From Ypsolopha sequella (Eukaryota; Arthropoda; Insecta; Lepidoptera; Ypsolophidae): a stretch of DNA of 64,000 nt. The notes beneath the pieces were generated by a model. That model ran no database searches. It was not told where the DNA came from and was given only the letters and a program-made list of their open reading frames with translations. Within the stretch, counting starts at the first letter, position 1, and every line of letters begins with the position of its first letter. The stretch covers positions 14,621,501 through 14,685,500 of the forward strand of contig OW203992.1 in the NCBI GenBank assembly GCA_934047225.1. The letters are read 5' to 3'. A program made the position numbers and the translations under genes. Positions 21,853-32,925 of this stretch are shown piece after piece.

Positions 21853-22205
21853 TCAATGCAAGTGCTCGTAAAGGCCCATTTTTATGCATCAAAACCGAAC
21901 AGAAAGTCAATTATTTTGCTCTAGGACTTTATTATTATTATATTTTTATTTATTTATAATGGTTGGCTAACCTGCAACTTTTCCTGTGTACCATAAATGT
22001 TATACTTTTTTTTCTCCACTGTTTAATGGCTTTGGATACAGTCCTTTTGAGCCAATCATAATTTAAAGTTCACAAGATTATATTTGTTTTATTTCCTCAC
22101 ACTATGCATTGAAAAACGTACACGGGCGTAAGAGCAATAAATTACTCGGTTACGTTTTGTCCTCGTAACTTATTCCTTTTCGCCCTTGTAGCATAAACTA
22201 CTATT
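21853..22205 (+). repeat. 390 bp dispersed repeat, copy B
   Basis: Matches copy A (5519-5910) and copy C (62275-62665). It is shorter because the hairpin TAAAACACTCGCTACGCTCG plus its partner is missing: CGGTTACGTT joins directly to TTGTCCTCG (about 22145-22162). It is preceded by AAATGAAATGAAACATA. Confidence 0.8.
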
Positions 22206-22214
22206 ATGTAATGT

Positions 22215-22537
22215 AGGTTTGTCAGATACACATATTACAGGTTGGTTTTTATGGAATATAATTATGTCTTATAGTTTTATGTAATGAATAATAATATGAA
22301 GAAATACACAAAAAAATAATAAAGGTAAGGTTTACTTTAATTTAATAAAATAATTCACTTGAATAAAAATATATATGTATAAGGAATAAATAATTTTATA
22401 AATATATGATGCAATACATACAATAAATATATGCCTAACTCAGCCCATTCGATTAGTCTTGCCTAGTATTATATTGTCTGTGGTCTTATTAAGAAGAAGG
22501 GCAAGAAACTTAACAAAATCATGTATTTATTTTCATA
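22215..22537 (+). repeat. 330 bp dispersed repeat, copy 2
   Basis: Matches 12519-12845 through AATAATAAAGGT, GTATAAGGAATAAATAAT, AATATATGCCTAACTC and AAGAAGAAGGGCAAGAAACT. It follows copy B of the 390 bp repeat with almost no gap. Confidence 0.65.
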
Positions 22538-23350
22538 ATAATAATGTGTACAAAGTTAAAAGTTTGCCCCGGTATACTAACTATCCCGCAGCAAAAGTTT
22601 CATCTACATATGGGTAACCGACAAAGTGTGGAACTTTCAGAGTGGCGTTGAATAAAACACAGACAATTGAATAAAAGGAATCAGTGATTCAGGCAATACT
22701 CCTAAATTGTATGTTCAATGGTTCAGAAATATCTATAATAAGGGAAGCTCTAAGCTTTGACATCGGAAGGCCAACTAAATTTGTTTTACTGAATCGTACA
22801 GTGAAAAATAATGCAAAGGATGTAGCGGAAAGACACTCTGGATCAAGTTGTCGAACTAAAAAGAGCGTCTACCTATAAATTGTTATATAAATAAAATTTA
22901 TACATTGTACTGGTAACTTAAAACTATTTAGTTTTTATCAAATTATATTTAGGATTTTTATTTTTACCTTACTAGGTATATTAGATTAATCCTTAATCGT
23001 TTAGAAATTTTTTGAAATTTCGTTTTAAATAAACTTCACAGTGAATTTAAAACCTTATTAGGAAAACATTGATTTAAAGGATCCACATTTTTTTCTTTAA
23101 AGGATTTATTATTATATAAATTGTTATATGTACAAAAATAAGAATTTGAATAAGAAATTTATTAAAACATGAAATATGCGAAAAATAAGCTTTGTATGGA
23201 AATTTTAAATTGCTTATATATCCTTTCAATATATATATTTGGGAACCTACAATTTTGCAATTCAATCGGAATAAACACACACTATCCTAAGAATATTTAT
23301 GATTTACAAATGGTTTTGCTATTTCTTTTGTACGAACTAGGCTTAGCAGG
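22538..23350. other. No recognisable feature
   Basis: AT-rich, with no repeat partner or coding trace that I can support. Confidence 0.4.
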
Positions 23351-23700
23351 TGGTAGAGCTGATGCCGGGCTCGACTGTGGAGGTACCACCATCTTACTTG
23401 GAGACCCCCTCGAAGTAATTCGGGGGAAAGTAAGAGGACAGCTCACAGGCAAAAAACCAGGAGGCCCACCATGCCTGGGACCGATGGATGGCGGTATATT
23501 CATCCCTAATAGCCGGGCCTTATATGGAACAGACTGGTGATGGGCAGCGGCGTCACTGGTGCGCACTGCGCTCACCAACCCACCTGCCCAGCGTGTGTGA
23601 GTATGGGCAATTCTTCCAGGATGACCACCGGGAATGGCAAAGTCCTGGAAAGGCTTATGTCCAGCAGTGGACGAACTAGATGGATGGATGGAACTAGGCT
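23351..23700 (+). mobile_element. SINE-like repeat with an RTE-type LINE tail, copy 1
   Basis: Matches 40645-41000 over about 350 bp: CTGATGCCGGGCTCGACTGT, ATTCGGGGGAAAGTAAGAGG, CCATGCCTGGGACCGATGGA, GATGGGCAGCGGCGTCACTG and CAGCGTGTGTGAGTATGGGC. The last ~80 bp translates to HREWQSPGKAYVQQWTN, the C-terminal signature of RTE-type LINEs, followed by an ATGG run. A non-coding body ending in a LINE 3' end is the usual structure of a SINE that borrows a LINE's machinery (inference). Confidence 0.6.
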
Positions 23701-23839
23701 TGCTTCGCCTGCCTCTTCAGATTGAGAGGCAAGCGTTCTACCGCCTGACCTACCACCGCTTGTTTCGTTAAAATTTACTATTTACCGTGATGGAGGCGAT
23801 GAATAAAACGTATTCTATCAAAATTTCAACTGGCCACCT

Positions 23840-23920
23840 ATAACGGCTGCAGCGACGGACGGACAGCGGAGGCCTAGTAATAGGGTCCCGTTTGGCATCC
23901 TTCGGGTACGGAACTCTAAA
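23840..23920 (+). repeat. Family A terminal fragment
   Basis: GGACGGACGGACAGCGGAGG, then AGTAATAGGGTCCCGTTTGG, then TTCGGGTACGGAACTCTAAA: a well preserved right end of the GGTACGGAACCC family, without its body. Confidence 0.65.
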
Positions 23921-24280
23921 AAGCCTAAGTTATAAAATATATAGTTATGCTGCATTTTCTTGCATAATTTTGGTAACCTAAGAAAAAGTACAGAAAAATC
24001 CATGTCATCCTGCTTATCTCCGAAACTAATGTTTTGCTACGGCGTAGCAAGTGCTACGATCCCATAATTTTCCCGCTTTGTAGACCCGCTACGTCGTAGT
24101 CTGTATGCATATTTACGCGTCCAGCCGGCGTAGCACAGTGTTTAATCGCGCGCGATGCCACTTGGTTGAATCACAAGTGCGAGGATCGTGACACGATGTT
24201 TTTGCGATTAAACAGTACGTCACGCTTCTTGCACATGCGATTCAAGGGGACTACCTATATACTCGTATATAAAAAGTTAA
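23921..24280. other. No recognisable repeat
   Basis: A CG-richer patch (24030-24240) contains GCTACGGCGTAGC-type small palindromes but no partner elsewhere. Confidence 0.4.
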
Positions 24281-24335
24281 GTGCAGTAGTACATTATTAA
24301 AATTTATTTGGCTTTTTAATAATGTACTACTGCAC
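24281..24335. repeat. Perfect 22 bp-stem hairpin
   Basis: GTGCAGTAGTACATTATTAA plus AA (24281-24302) pairs without mismatch to 24314-24335, with an 11 bp loop. Flanks AGTTAA and TTAACT extend the symmetry loosely. Confidence 0.85.
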
Positions 24336-24605
24336 GACACTATTAACTGAGTAACATTTGAATAGACGACTGTTACTTTTTTTGAAAAAACTCAGTTATC
24401 ATAAATCATAACTCATCAACAACTTTAAACTGCCATGACAGGTCAGTTAAGCCGCAAAAAAATGAAAAAACGTTAAAAAAATAACGTTCGTACAAATTAA
24501 GATAGATTTGTTATGCAAGGCTGCAAAGTTATTATTTGGCGCGAGTATTTGTATTGAAACCTGAGAAAGCGAAGGACAAAAAGCCAAAAATCTTGAATCA
24601 CAAAC

Positions 24606-24838
24606 ATGGTTCAATTTATGGTAAACTTACGAGATGAAGCTATAAAAAAAGACAATAAAACCAAAAAAATATCTGCAATTGAATATCACACGGCCCTCAA
24701 AAATTTAGTCACCTCAACAATACAAAGGGAAAAAAATGCTTACTACAAACATAATGTAAATAATAATAAATGCAATCCTAGCAAAATGTGAAAACACATT
24801 ATAGAAACGTCATCATTCTGTACAAACAAACAAATGTT
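24606..24838 (+). pseudogene. LINE ORF2 linker fragment (Jockey/CR1-like)
   Basis: The frame contains AIKKDNKTKKISAIEYHTAL, then TIQREKNAYYKHNVNNN, NPSKM, a TGA stop where tryptophan is usual (24789), and KHIIETSS. The REKNAYYK...N..N.K.MWK.I pattern is typical of the segment between endonuclease and reverse transcriptase in Jockey/CR1-like LINEs (from memory). About 75 codons survive. The sequence downstream matches another repeat copy at 59398-59640, so this is a truncated and internally deleted LINE. Confidence 0.55.
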
Positions 24839-25345
24839 ATTGTTTTTCAATTTGGTAAAAGAAGTGCCAAATGCTCGTATAGACATTATCAGGCAACTGT
24901 AATGGAGGTACAGTACCAGGCCATTTGAAGGTCGCATCGTGTTTTAAAAAGAGATACTCGGCTAGCTTCGGCTTTGTAGAGCATCATCTCTGTCAAGTCA
25001 CAAGTCTCGTCAACAAGTCAGCGACTAAACGACCGGGTTGACAAGTGTGACAGAGATGACGCTCTACAAAGCCGAAGGTAGCCGAAGCTAGCCGAATATC
25101 TCTTTTTAAAGCACGATGCGACCTTCAAATGGCCTTGTACTGTAGCTGAAAACCAGCGCCAACCAAAACATGTAATGGTTGGCATACAGCTGAGCTATAT
25201 CCTTTTGTCGTATTATTCTTCTCATTTATAAATAGATTAAGTACTCTCTACTTAAGTAAACTTTCTTTTGCTTTGTTAATTTTAAGTATTCTATTTTTTT
25301 GTAAGCACGCCAATAAATTTATTTTCTTTCTTTCTAGGTATGAAC
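24839..25345 (+). mobile_element. 3' part of the LINE relic, split by a MITE
   Basis: GGCAACTGTAATGGAGGTA (about 24892-24910), TAGCTGAAAACCAGCGCCAA (25143 onward) and a 3' tail CACGCCAATAAATTTATTTT (25307 onward) match the reverse complement of 59398-59640. The minus-strand copy lacks the MITE and so supplies the empty site. Confidence 0.6.
24911..25142. mobile_element. TA-inserted MITE with ~100 bp inverted ends
   Basis: 232 bp. The start CAGTACCAGGCCATTTGAAG mirrors the end CTTCAAATGGCCTTGTACTG. Arms share GGTCGCATCGTG, AAAAAGAGAT and CGGCTAGCTTCGGCT. Flanking TA (24909-24910, 25143-25144) is a single TA in the uninterrupted copy at about 59565 (minus strand). Mariner-superfamily MITE (inference from TA plus CAGT end). 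Confidence 0.85.
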
Positions 25346-26384
25346 CAAGACCGCAGCAAGTGGCCCAAAAATAGAAACCTAATCGTAGCGAAGGTTTCGA
25401 ATGTACATGACACAAAATGACTTTGCTGCCGAGGGAAACACACAATTTTTCATCCTAGAATCCTTCGCTTCCTCAGTTTTCAATACACAAATACAAGCGC
25501 TAAATAACAACTTTGCAGCCTTGCATCACAAATAACTATTATGTGCCAGAAAACAGCAGAAAACTATATAAATACAAAGGAAACATTTTTATTCGGAAAA
25601 CGCCATCAACCAAAGGGTCATGTATTCATATCTGTGTATTTATTTAATTGAAGACTCGTAACAACAAATCACCGCAATTAGACCCTCTGAAAAACCTACT
25701 TATGGTTCTTGTTACTATATGTATATCCTCCTTGAATGGTTGCTACAACATTTTCCCCCACGTTTACCTAAAATGTTGATCCTAATCGCCCGGACCCTTA
25801 GTTTCCAGGTTATTAAGTTGACCGTCATTCAACCATATTACCCACAGAGGAACTAACATGAAGAGGCGAAATGTCACTTTATTCGAAATAAATTTCGCCA
25901 ACTTCTGTAGCGCTTTAATGTTCTCTGATTGGCTAAGCCAATCCCACGCGTAGTGGTGATAGAAATTGAGAATCCTCTGTAAGCGGGAGTGGGATGAATA
26001 CAGCCAAGTTTATGCAAAAAACACTGTTTAGTTGGCGGAATCGGACGGTACAGTATTGCCTCTCGGGGCTAAGTGCTCGATGATATTACCTCGCATCTAT
26101 CAAACATTTGAATTGAGATAAAGTTTTGAGTTTGAGATAAAGAAATCTCATCTCGACTGATTTCCGGAGTTACTTTCTTTATCTACTTGGCCTTCTTGGT
26201 ACTTTGATAATTTGAGAAAATATCAAAATTTTCCTAGTCCTTTGTATCAATAAAATGTACGTCATTAGGGTTCTGTCCAGAGCCGGATTCAGCCAGCAAG
26301 TTTCAGGGCCCCTCTCACCTTTTATAACTTATTATACATAGTCATGACATAATTCTTTGAGAGAGTATCAGGGCGTTTCCGAAT
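25346..26384. other. No recognisable feature
   Basis: A stretch at 26278-26325 (GAGCCGGATTCAGCCAGCAA, GGGCCCCTCTCACC) looks like one end of a hAT-type MITE similar in style to 60765, but no opposite end is visible. Confidence 0.35.
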
Positions 26385-26575
26385 ATAGACTGTGAAAAAA
26401 GAGTTCAAACTCGTACACCCACAATTCAACGAAAATTATTACGTCCCAGCGTGATGAATGGTGAGCCCCATCGCGCCATACTTCCGGGTGCCTTCCAAAG
26501 CACACAGACTGAACTAATTTTCCGGTACGGGATTTGAATCCGCGACCCCCGATTAGTAGTTGAGTGCTCGAAAAA
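26385..26575 (-). repeat. SINE fragment, antisense
   Basis: TATTACGTCCCAGCGTGATG and GGTGAGCCCCATCGCGCCAT match the body of the SINE at 37221-37562. To the right, the minus strand has GGATTCAAATCCCG (26527-26540), a box-B-like sequence. The order (tRNA-like head, then body) agrees with the complete copy. Confidence 0.5.
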
Positions 26576-27171
26576 AGGGGATCAATTAACTCAACTTCAT
26601 TAAATCAGGAAAGATACCATCATCTACACATTTACTAACAATTAATGCTAAATAAGGAGCTATTAAATCAATAACCGAACTTATAACTTTCAAAGATAGG
26701 CCCCTTAAGACCTCGGTTTTTTCAAGGTAAGCGATTTAAATGCTTAAATTACAGTAAATGAATTAATATGTTTAAAAGCAAATACAGAATGACACTGAGG
26801 CACATGATCCATTAAAGGATCCTGCGCAAGCCTAGGGCTCGAATTTAAATCATTAGTTGTTAAGGAAGGAATGTCAGTAAAGAATTCTTCAAAGGCATTT
26901 GCAATTTCTTTATCTCTTGTAACGACTTCATTGTTAATAATTAACTTAAGTTCGTTATCACGTTTTTACTTTTCCAGCTTTTAGTATTTATGATGTTACA
27001 TACTTACTTTATTATCGGACACCATAAGTTTTTATTGAAGTAGGCACATTTTGCTTTTACACACACTAATTTGAAGATGCGTGTTCAAGAATTCAGCAAA
27101 TTTAAGGTTATTATTGTAGGATTATATGTCGTATAATTTGTATAAATGATTTCTGCTTTTGTAAATACCAG
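26576..27171. other. No recognisable feature
   Basis: No inverted ends, repeat partner or coding trace. Confidence 0.4.
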
Positions 27172-27335
27172 GGGCTCTACCGCGTAATTCTCCTTTGTAT
27201 CAACTTCAAGCAAATGCATGCGAAATTCAACGCGTGCAAAAGAGATGGCATGTTAGGCGGGTGTCGTCGCACGCACGACAAATTTCAATCTCAAGTTGAT
27301 GTTGATGAAAATGAGAATTACGCGGTAGACCCGCT
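27172..27335. mobile_element. MITE (GCGGGTCTACCGCGTAATTC family), copy 2
   Basis: GGGCTCTACCGCGTAATTCT and AGAATTACGCGGTAGACCCG are the inverted ends. The interior (CTTCAAGCAAATGCATGCGA ... CGTCGCACGCACGACAAATT) is the reverse complement of copy 1 at 21555-21721. Confidence 0.85.
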
Positions 27336-29819
27336 GATGTCGGCCAATCATTGAAGGTGATTGTACCTTTGTTAGAAACTTTTTGCATCTTAAACGTATT
27401 TTTAAACTTTTTGGAGACTATGTTGAAAATGTCTGTAAAGTGAGATGTTTTTATCATATTGGAGAAGCTTAAAATGTGGTAATTAAGTTTTTAAGTTTGC
27501 TTTAAGACAATCTACTTTATGAGTCGTAATCGGCCAGCAAAAGCATTTTTTGGCAATTGTTTTACGCTTATTTAATGGTTATAGTTTGGCCAGTGTAATT
27601 ATTGACGCCTGAAAGCGGTTGATTACTTTATTGTCTGAATATTCACACTCATAGGATTCTGAGTAATTCAAGTAGGTGCTCTGAGGGGTTACTCCGAAGT
27701 GACAAAATTCGATCGAATATCGTTCGGTCGTATATCCATCTCTATCAAACTCTCTAGGCGTGCGTCAGAGCATCTTTTTGGGAGTACTGGGCCAGAACAC
27801 CTTGTACAAATTAACCTATAATTAACTTACTTTAATTATTTTAATAAAATTTCCCATTCCCGCTTGGGTTTGCTGGAAGAAATATCTTTTTAGAGATAAG
27901 CTCGCCTGTGTACCTGTTAAATACCTTTAATTAATTATGTGTCTTAACTGCTTTTCTGTGTAAATTATAGAATAAAGAATAATAAAGAATTAAATGATAA
28001 TCATTAGACAAATTAAATGAACAGCGCATAATCGATTTTTCAAAATCAAATGGGTAAAATTTTCACTTTCTTCGAATTTCATATTGCTATAGTGAAATTA
28101 TTTTCAAGCTATCTATTGGAAGCTCAAATAAAAAATATTGGACTACATCTTCTGCCCTATTCAAAGTTTTATTAAATGTATGAAAAGAAATACAAAAGTT
28201 GTCCTTTTTATTAATTTTTCTTGTTGTAGCCTTATTAAAACATTGTGCAAAAATAGTCATAACAATTACGTCGTGTATTGAGGCCGTAAGAAAGAAAAAT
28301 CTGGTAAAAAAAGCCACAAATGGGAAATTCTACGTATACACAGTTTTATTTTTATTTTAGGTATGTTATGAGACGAATATTTTTGGAATATTTTTTAAGA
28401 TATACTTACATACATCGGAGATGGATTAGGTGGAAGAGAAAGTAAATGACGTGTCGTATCAAGAAGTTAAAGAACTTAAAGTAGAAAAGAGTACAGCTCT
28501 TAAATTAAAATGAAATGAACTTTCATAAGTCTTTTATTAAAATATATGTATAAAAATATATTTTTCATATATTTTTTACAACTTAGTGGTATCAGGTAGA
28601 GGGCAAAAGATTTAGGCTACGCCTTGAGCCACATTATTACGCTCGTCGCATCAAGCAACGTCTAACTTGACGGTAATAATCTAACATATGTATTTTACAT
28701 CTAGCGCCATCTACATTAAAGCATCTGAATTTAAATTGTTTTGAAATCTTCAAAGTTTTTAATATGTATTATGGTATTATTTTCCTGTAATCTTTCAATT
28801 TATTTCAAATTGTTTTAGGTCCAAACACTTAGTAAAGTAATCTTTTGTTTCTGTGGTGTCTTTAGTTATTAAATCTTACATTAAACTTCCAAAAGGATTT
28901 TGAAATTATGCGAGTTCTCATTAAAGGGGACAAGTAAGATATAGTTGTTCCTAGAAGGGTCGAGGGGCCATCATCCCGAAGTTTCATATACAAAGTCAAA
29001 ATTTAAAATTACTAGTGACTATAGATAAGAAAAGGTAAAAGGAAAACGGGTAAATGTGGTTTGTACATTTGTGTGTAGATGTGTAGAGATAGAAATAATA
29101 ATTTCTGACTAGATGTCCAAGTTATAGTGCAATCTAGCTATAATAGTAATTGTAGCCAACAAGAGATTGCAAATGTTTATATAACTTTCTGTCTAAATAA
29201 TTCTTAATTGTACAAAAAATCAAATGAATAGGTGATGTAATTGATAAAAACATTTTCATCCAGTCAACCCGACAGAAGGTACAAGGAAACAACAGATTTC
29301 TTCCGTATTTCACACATGTAGGAGAAAGGTTAACTCAGGGCTATCAATTAGTAATTAATACCGTGTACTTTGTCCCCTAAATAGGCTATTCACCATCTAC
29401 TGCGTAAATGATGAAGGAGACAGAATAACAATATAAGGTGAAATTTAATCAACCGCTCAAACTCATACTGAAGACTCGGTTAGGAACAATGTTAATGACC
29501 CTTCAGATGAAATTCGTAAAAATATTTTTTTTTTGGTCCCTTACTTTACTGCCCATATTAGGCAAAATAGAAAGGAAGGCAAAAGGAAAGGAATACAACT
29601 TAATTGAGAGCCGAGGTAAGTATGAGGTGCGAGGAGAGAGCAAAGGTGACAGTCGATAATGATCTTCATTTATCAACATGTTGATGCACTCCTATAAATA
29701 CTTACTCTATGGACGCATGACACGTGTAACCCTCTCCATTTTCTAACTAATTGTGACAAGTTGAACGAAAAATCTAACTGAAATTGAACGGTTTTTGGTA
29801 CAGTTGTAGCAGCACAGGC
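27336..29819. other. Unannotated AT-rich region
   Basis: The longest stretch without a repeat I can recognise. A patch at 28615-28690 (GGCTACGCCTTGAGCCACAT) is slightly GC-richer. The open frames at 28087-28317 (minus) and 29438-29659 (plus) have no family resemblance. Confidence 0.4.
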
Positions 29820-29960
29820 CGCGTAGGCCGCCCTCGTGCCCGCTGGACTGACGATCTGAAAGACGTTGCGGGTGGCGGCTGGATGAGGATGACTGAGGAC
29901 CGCCAAGAGTGGCGTAATATGGGGGAGGCCTATGTCCAGCAGTGGACGGATGCGGGCTGA
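29820..29960 (+). pseudogene. C-terminus of an RTE-type LINE polyprotein
   Basis: An open frame of 46 codons ends in TGA: RVGRPRARWTDDLKDVAGGG, then WMRMTEDRQEWRNMG, then EAYVQQWTDAG-stop, followed by an ATGG run. The order GRPR.RWTDDL ... EAYVQQWT is the standard C-terminus of endonuclease/reverse-transcriptase proteins of RTE-like LINEs in Lepidoptera (from memory). The element is 5' truncated. The same tail in decayed form is at 23617-23700, 33255-33325 (reverse), 40940-41000 and 50345-50400. Confidence 0.7.
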
Positions 29961-30449
29961 TGGATGGATGTATTTTATTTGGTTAGATAGGACTACCTAT
30001 GCGAGTGGCGTGGCAGTGTTTTAGTCAACTTTAAGTTCACAAAAGTTTTATTATTGTCAAACATCGAAATATTTCGATGTTGTCAAAGCATTCAATATCA
30101 TTCCCAGGGATTACGATATGTCCTCTTGGATATCAAATTGATAGGATAAAAACATATATACTGGCTTAATCGAAAACATATTCCTCATTGTACAGATTAA
30201 CAAGCTTTGTGAAGCCATGCAAAAAAGAAGGTTCCATTTCGGAGATACATAAGTAACGAAATATGTCCAATAATTTGCTCATCAAAACTCGCCAATATAT
30301 AAATAAATAAAAAGGATATTCCGTATTCAGAGGTAAACCCCAAATGTCTATAAATACCTAGTGAAAAAAGGTCCTATTTTGACCATATCATAGGTAAATC
30401 AAATTTTTATTTTTTAGTTGTGACTATAAAGTTCATTAATTGTTTAAAT

Positions 30450-31012
30450 ATTTTTTTGAACTAATATTTTTTTATTAAAACTCGCGTGAGTTGACATACT
30501 AAATTATTATTACATACGGTTTGAACAATCACATGTGATTGTTGTTGAGTATATGCTAACCGTTTCACCGATACAATTTCTTCTTCAAAAGATGAAAACT
30601 TTCGAAAAACTGAAGTTCAAAATGTTATTTCACTATCAGACTCAATACAAAAGGCGACACGAACTGAAATATTTTTTGAACTAATAATTTTTATTAAAAC
30701 TCACGTGAGCTGACATACTAAATAATTATTACATACGGCCTGAAAACTCACGTGTGATTGTTGTTGACTATATGCCAACCGTTTAACCGATACAAGGTCC
30801 TAGATACCCAGGTCCTAGATATCCACACAGTGTGGGCACACATACTGAGTGTCCGTTTGACAACGACGACGGTGAACGCCGCGTCGTCGTCCTAAGAACG
30901 ACACTCGCCTTGATAATGCCAAAATTGTATCGGTGAAGCGGTTGGCATATGGTCAAACAACAATCACACGTGAGTATTCAAGCCGTATGTAATAATAATT
31001 TAATATTTTTTT
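30450..31012. repeat. Three-copy repeat with CACGTG core
   Basis: Two direct copies (30450-30577 and 30670-30795) and one inverted copy (30924-31012) share ATTATTACATACGG, ACTCACGTGTGATTGTTGTT (CACATGTG in copy 1), ATATGCCAACCG and CACCGATACAA. Between copies 2 and 3 is a 15 bp tandem, GGTCCTAGATA-CCCA/TCCA. The inverted outer pair is compatible with terminal inverted repeats of a MITE plus a tandem duplicate of one end. Confidence 0.7.
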
Positions 31013-31374
31013 GTCAAACTTAATTATGTTTTCTTAATTTAAGAAAGTTATTTGGAAGAAATCAATCCTTATGATTGACACTTTCGATCCGCATATCTAA
31101 CATATCATCGGTTCGAGCCACGACTTATCAAAAATCTTTAAATACAGAACTTATTACTTATTTTTGAGGTACCTACATTCCCTTCAACCATGGTCTTTTT
31201 TCCATACTGTATCTGTATAGCAATGTTCCTAAAGTTTATGGAATTTCCAGAAACACGATCAAATTAACATTTGCGTGTTTGTTGTAATTTAAGAAAAGAC
31301 CATGTTTTAGAATTACACCACCCTTAGAAGAAACGTAAGATCACACTGGCTTCATCGTAAAATAATCTTTCGTA

Positions 31375-31573
31375 AAGGGACCGACCACACAGAGCGCGTT
31401 CTGCGGTTAAAACAATAAGAAACGCACGTTCTTCCTGACCGCAGTGCCGTGGTCTGTGTATGGAAAGATCCAAGCGTCGCGTCGGTCGCGTCGCGTCGCA
31501 TAATGACTATAACTGTGAACGTAGAGTCGCAGAACGCGGAACACAGAACGGTGCTCTGTGTAGTCGGCCCCTT
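31375..31573. mobile_element. MITE with AAGGGACCGACCACACAGAG ends
   Basis: AAGGGACCGACCACACAGAG at the left mirrors CTCTGTGTAGTCGGCCCCTT at the right; a second inner pair is CGTTCTGCGG/CCGCGTTCTGCG-like. 199 bp and non-coding. The centre has a CGTCGCGTCGGTCGCGTCGC run. Confidence 0.65.
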
Positions 31574-31807
31574 ATTTTCAAATTTATGGCTACGTTTTTC
31601 ACAGTTTAGTGCTTTTCGCACATTGATAAATTTTTCCATAATTTGATTTGAAGTTCAGCCAATTTTGTCGATATTGGATACTTATTTACAACCTGTAGTA
31701 AAACCAAAAAGGGTAAAATTGGACGCTCGGTTCGATCGTTAAAAGGCTTTTTTGGTGGTTTATTTAAATTTTTGTGTCCAGTCTGCGTGCTTCAGTAGGG
31801 ACCTTAA

Positions 31808-32012
31808 CCTGTTCGTCCATTTGTGTCCGAAGTACGGTGATATGGCTCATCACCCATTAACGTTCGGGACGTAATAATCGTCGGTGAAAAGCGAGTTACA
31901 AAAATTCGGTGTACAGGTATGGTAAAAAATTCGTCGGTCCATATAAGAAGCGCAGTTGCTAGCAAGCCTGTCATCATGTAAGCAGGACGTCGCAGGTTTG
32001 AATCCTGACCCG
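31808..32012 (+). repeat. SINE body fragment joined to a second tRNA-like sequence
   Basis: GTCCGAAGTACGGTGATATG and GTTCGGGACGTAATAATCGT match the SINE body (37221-37562, opposite strand). After an unrelated stretch comes GCGCAGTTGCTAGCAAGCCT and AGGTTTGAATCCTGAC (31993-32008), an A-box and B-box-like pair about 45 bp apart. It does not fold into a clean cloverleaf, so I do not call a tRNA gene. Confidence 0.4.
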
Positions 32013-32650
32013 AAAAAAATTTCTAATATTTGTGTGCTTGAAATTTGTTTCTAGTTGATCTTTTTTGTAATGCACTCTAAAATATTTAGATGCTATTATA
32101 ACATATTATGATCTTATTTAATCAACCTAATGTTAATAAATAGCTGTAAACGTAATAATATGATATGAAGACAGTTTTTTAATCATTTACATCTGATTCA
32201 TTAACATTAATTTTCGCAAGGTGTAAGTTTACCACTAGTCGAGATATAGTTTACTTTGATACAACCGCAATTAGTTCAACTCTAGCATCAATTGATCACT
32301 GATGTCAACACATAATTAGCAAGTATTTGAATATTATCCCAGTTATTTTCTCAAAGGAATATTCATATTCAGTTTACCTTCATGCTTTGTGTTGCCAGGG
32401 CGTGACAGCCGCACTTACACAAGGCTCGCTTCATATATACATCACAAGACACACGACACGACCACAGAGCATTGTGGTCACGACCGCGGCCGGCCTTATT
32501 GCAGTCGACTGTTAGAAGGGGACTAGCGATTAGCGTACTCTATATCCGACTAACTTACTCTCCTCTCTTTATAGTAACCGTTTACATTTAGGCTATTTAG
32601 TAGTGTGGAAGAAGGAAATACAAATATACAATGGACCCTTTTTAAAATTC

Positions 32651-32925
32651 CCGATTAATTATTCTGCGCCCTTCTTCTTCACACTGTTTCTAACAAAACA
32701 CAGCTTATGGCTTCAAATTTACATTTTGTGGCATTGAATGTTGTGTTTTTTGTACTCACCATAGTTTTCTTTTTAACATTGCAAAGATTTCCTGATTAAT
32801 TCTTCTGCACCTTTCTTTTTCGCGCTCTGTTTCTACCAAAATACAGATTATAACCTCAAGTTTATATTTTGTGGCATTGAATGTTATGATTTTTGAAGTT
32901 TTCTTTTTAACATTGCAAAGATATA
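32651..32925 (+). repeat. Tandem duplication, two units of about 137 bp
   Basis: Unit 1 starts CCGATTAATTATTCTGCGCC and unit 2 starts CTGATTAATTCTTCTGCACC. Both contain TTTTGTGGCATTGAATGTT and end TTTTCTTTTTAACATTGCAA. The offset is 134-140 bp because of small indels. Confidence 0.8.

Noticed and set aside
23169..23540. 123-codon plus-strand frame and its 93-codon minus-strand shadow
   Set aside because: Both lie mostly over the SINE-like repeat 23351-23700, which is non-coding in its second copy.
26278..26330. Single hAT-like end GAGCCGGATTCAGCC
   Set aside because: No opposite end or 8 bp duplication could be found, so it is not listed as an element.
31966..32012. Possible tRNA gene
   Set aside because: Box A- and box B-like sequences are present but no full cloverleaf can be paired, and SINE body sequence lies nearby.
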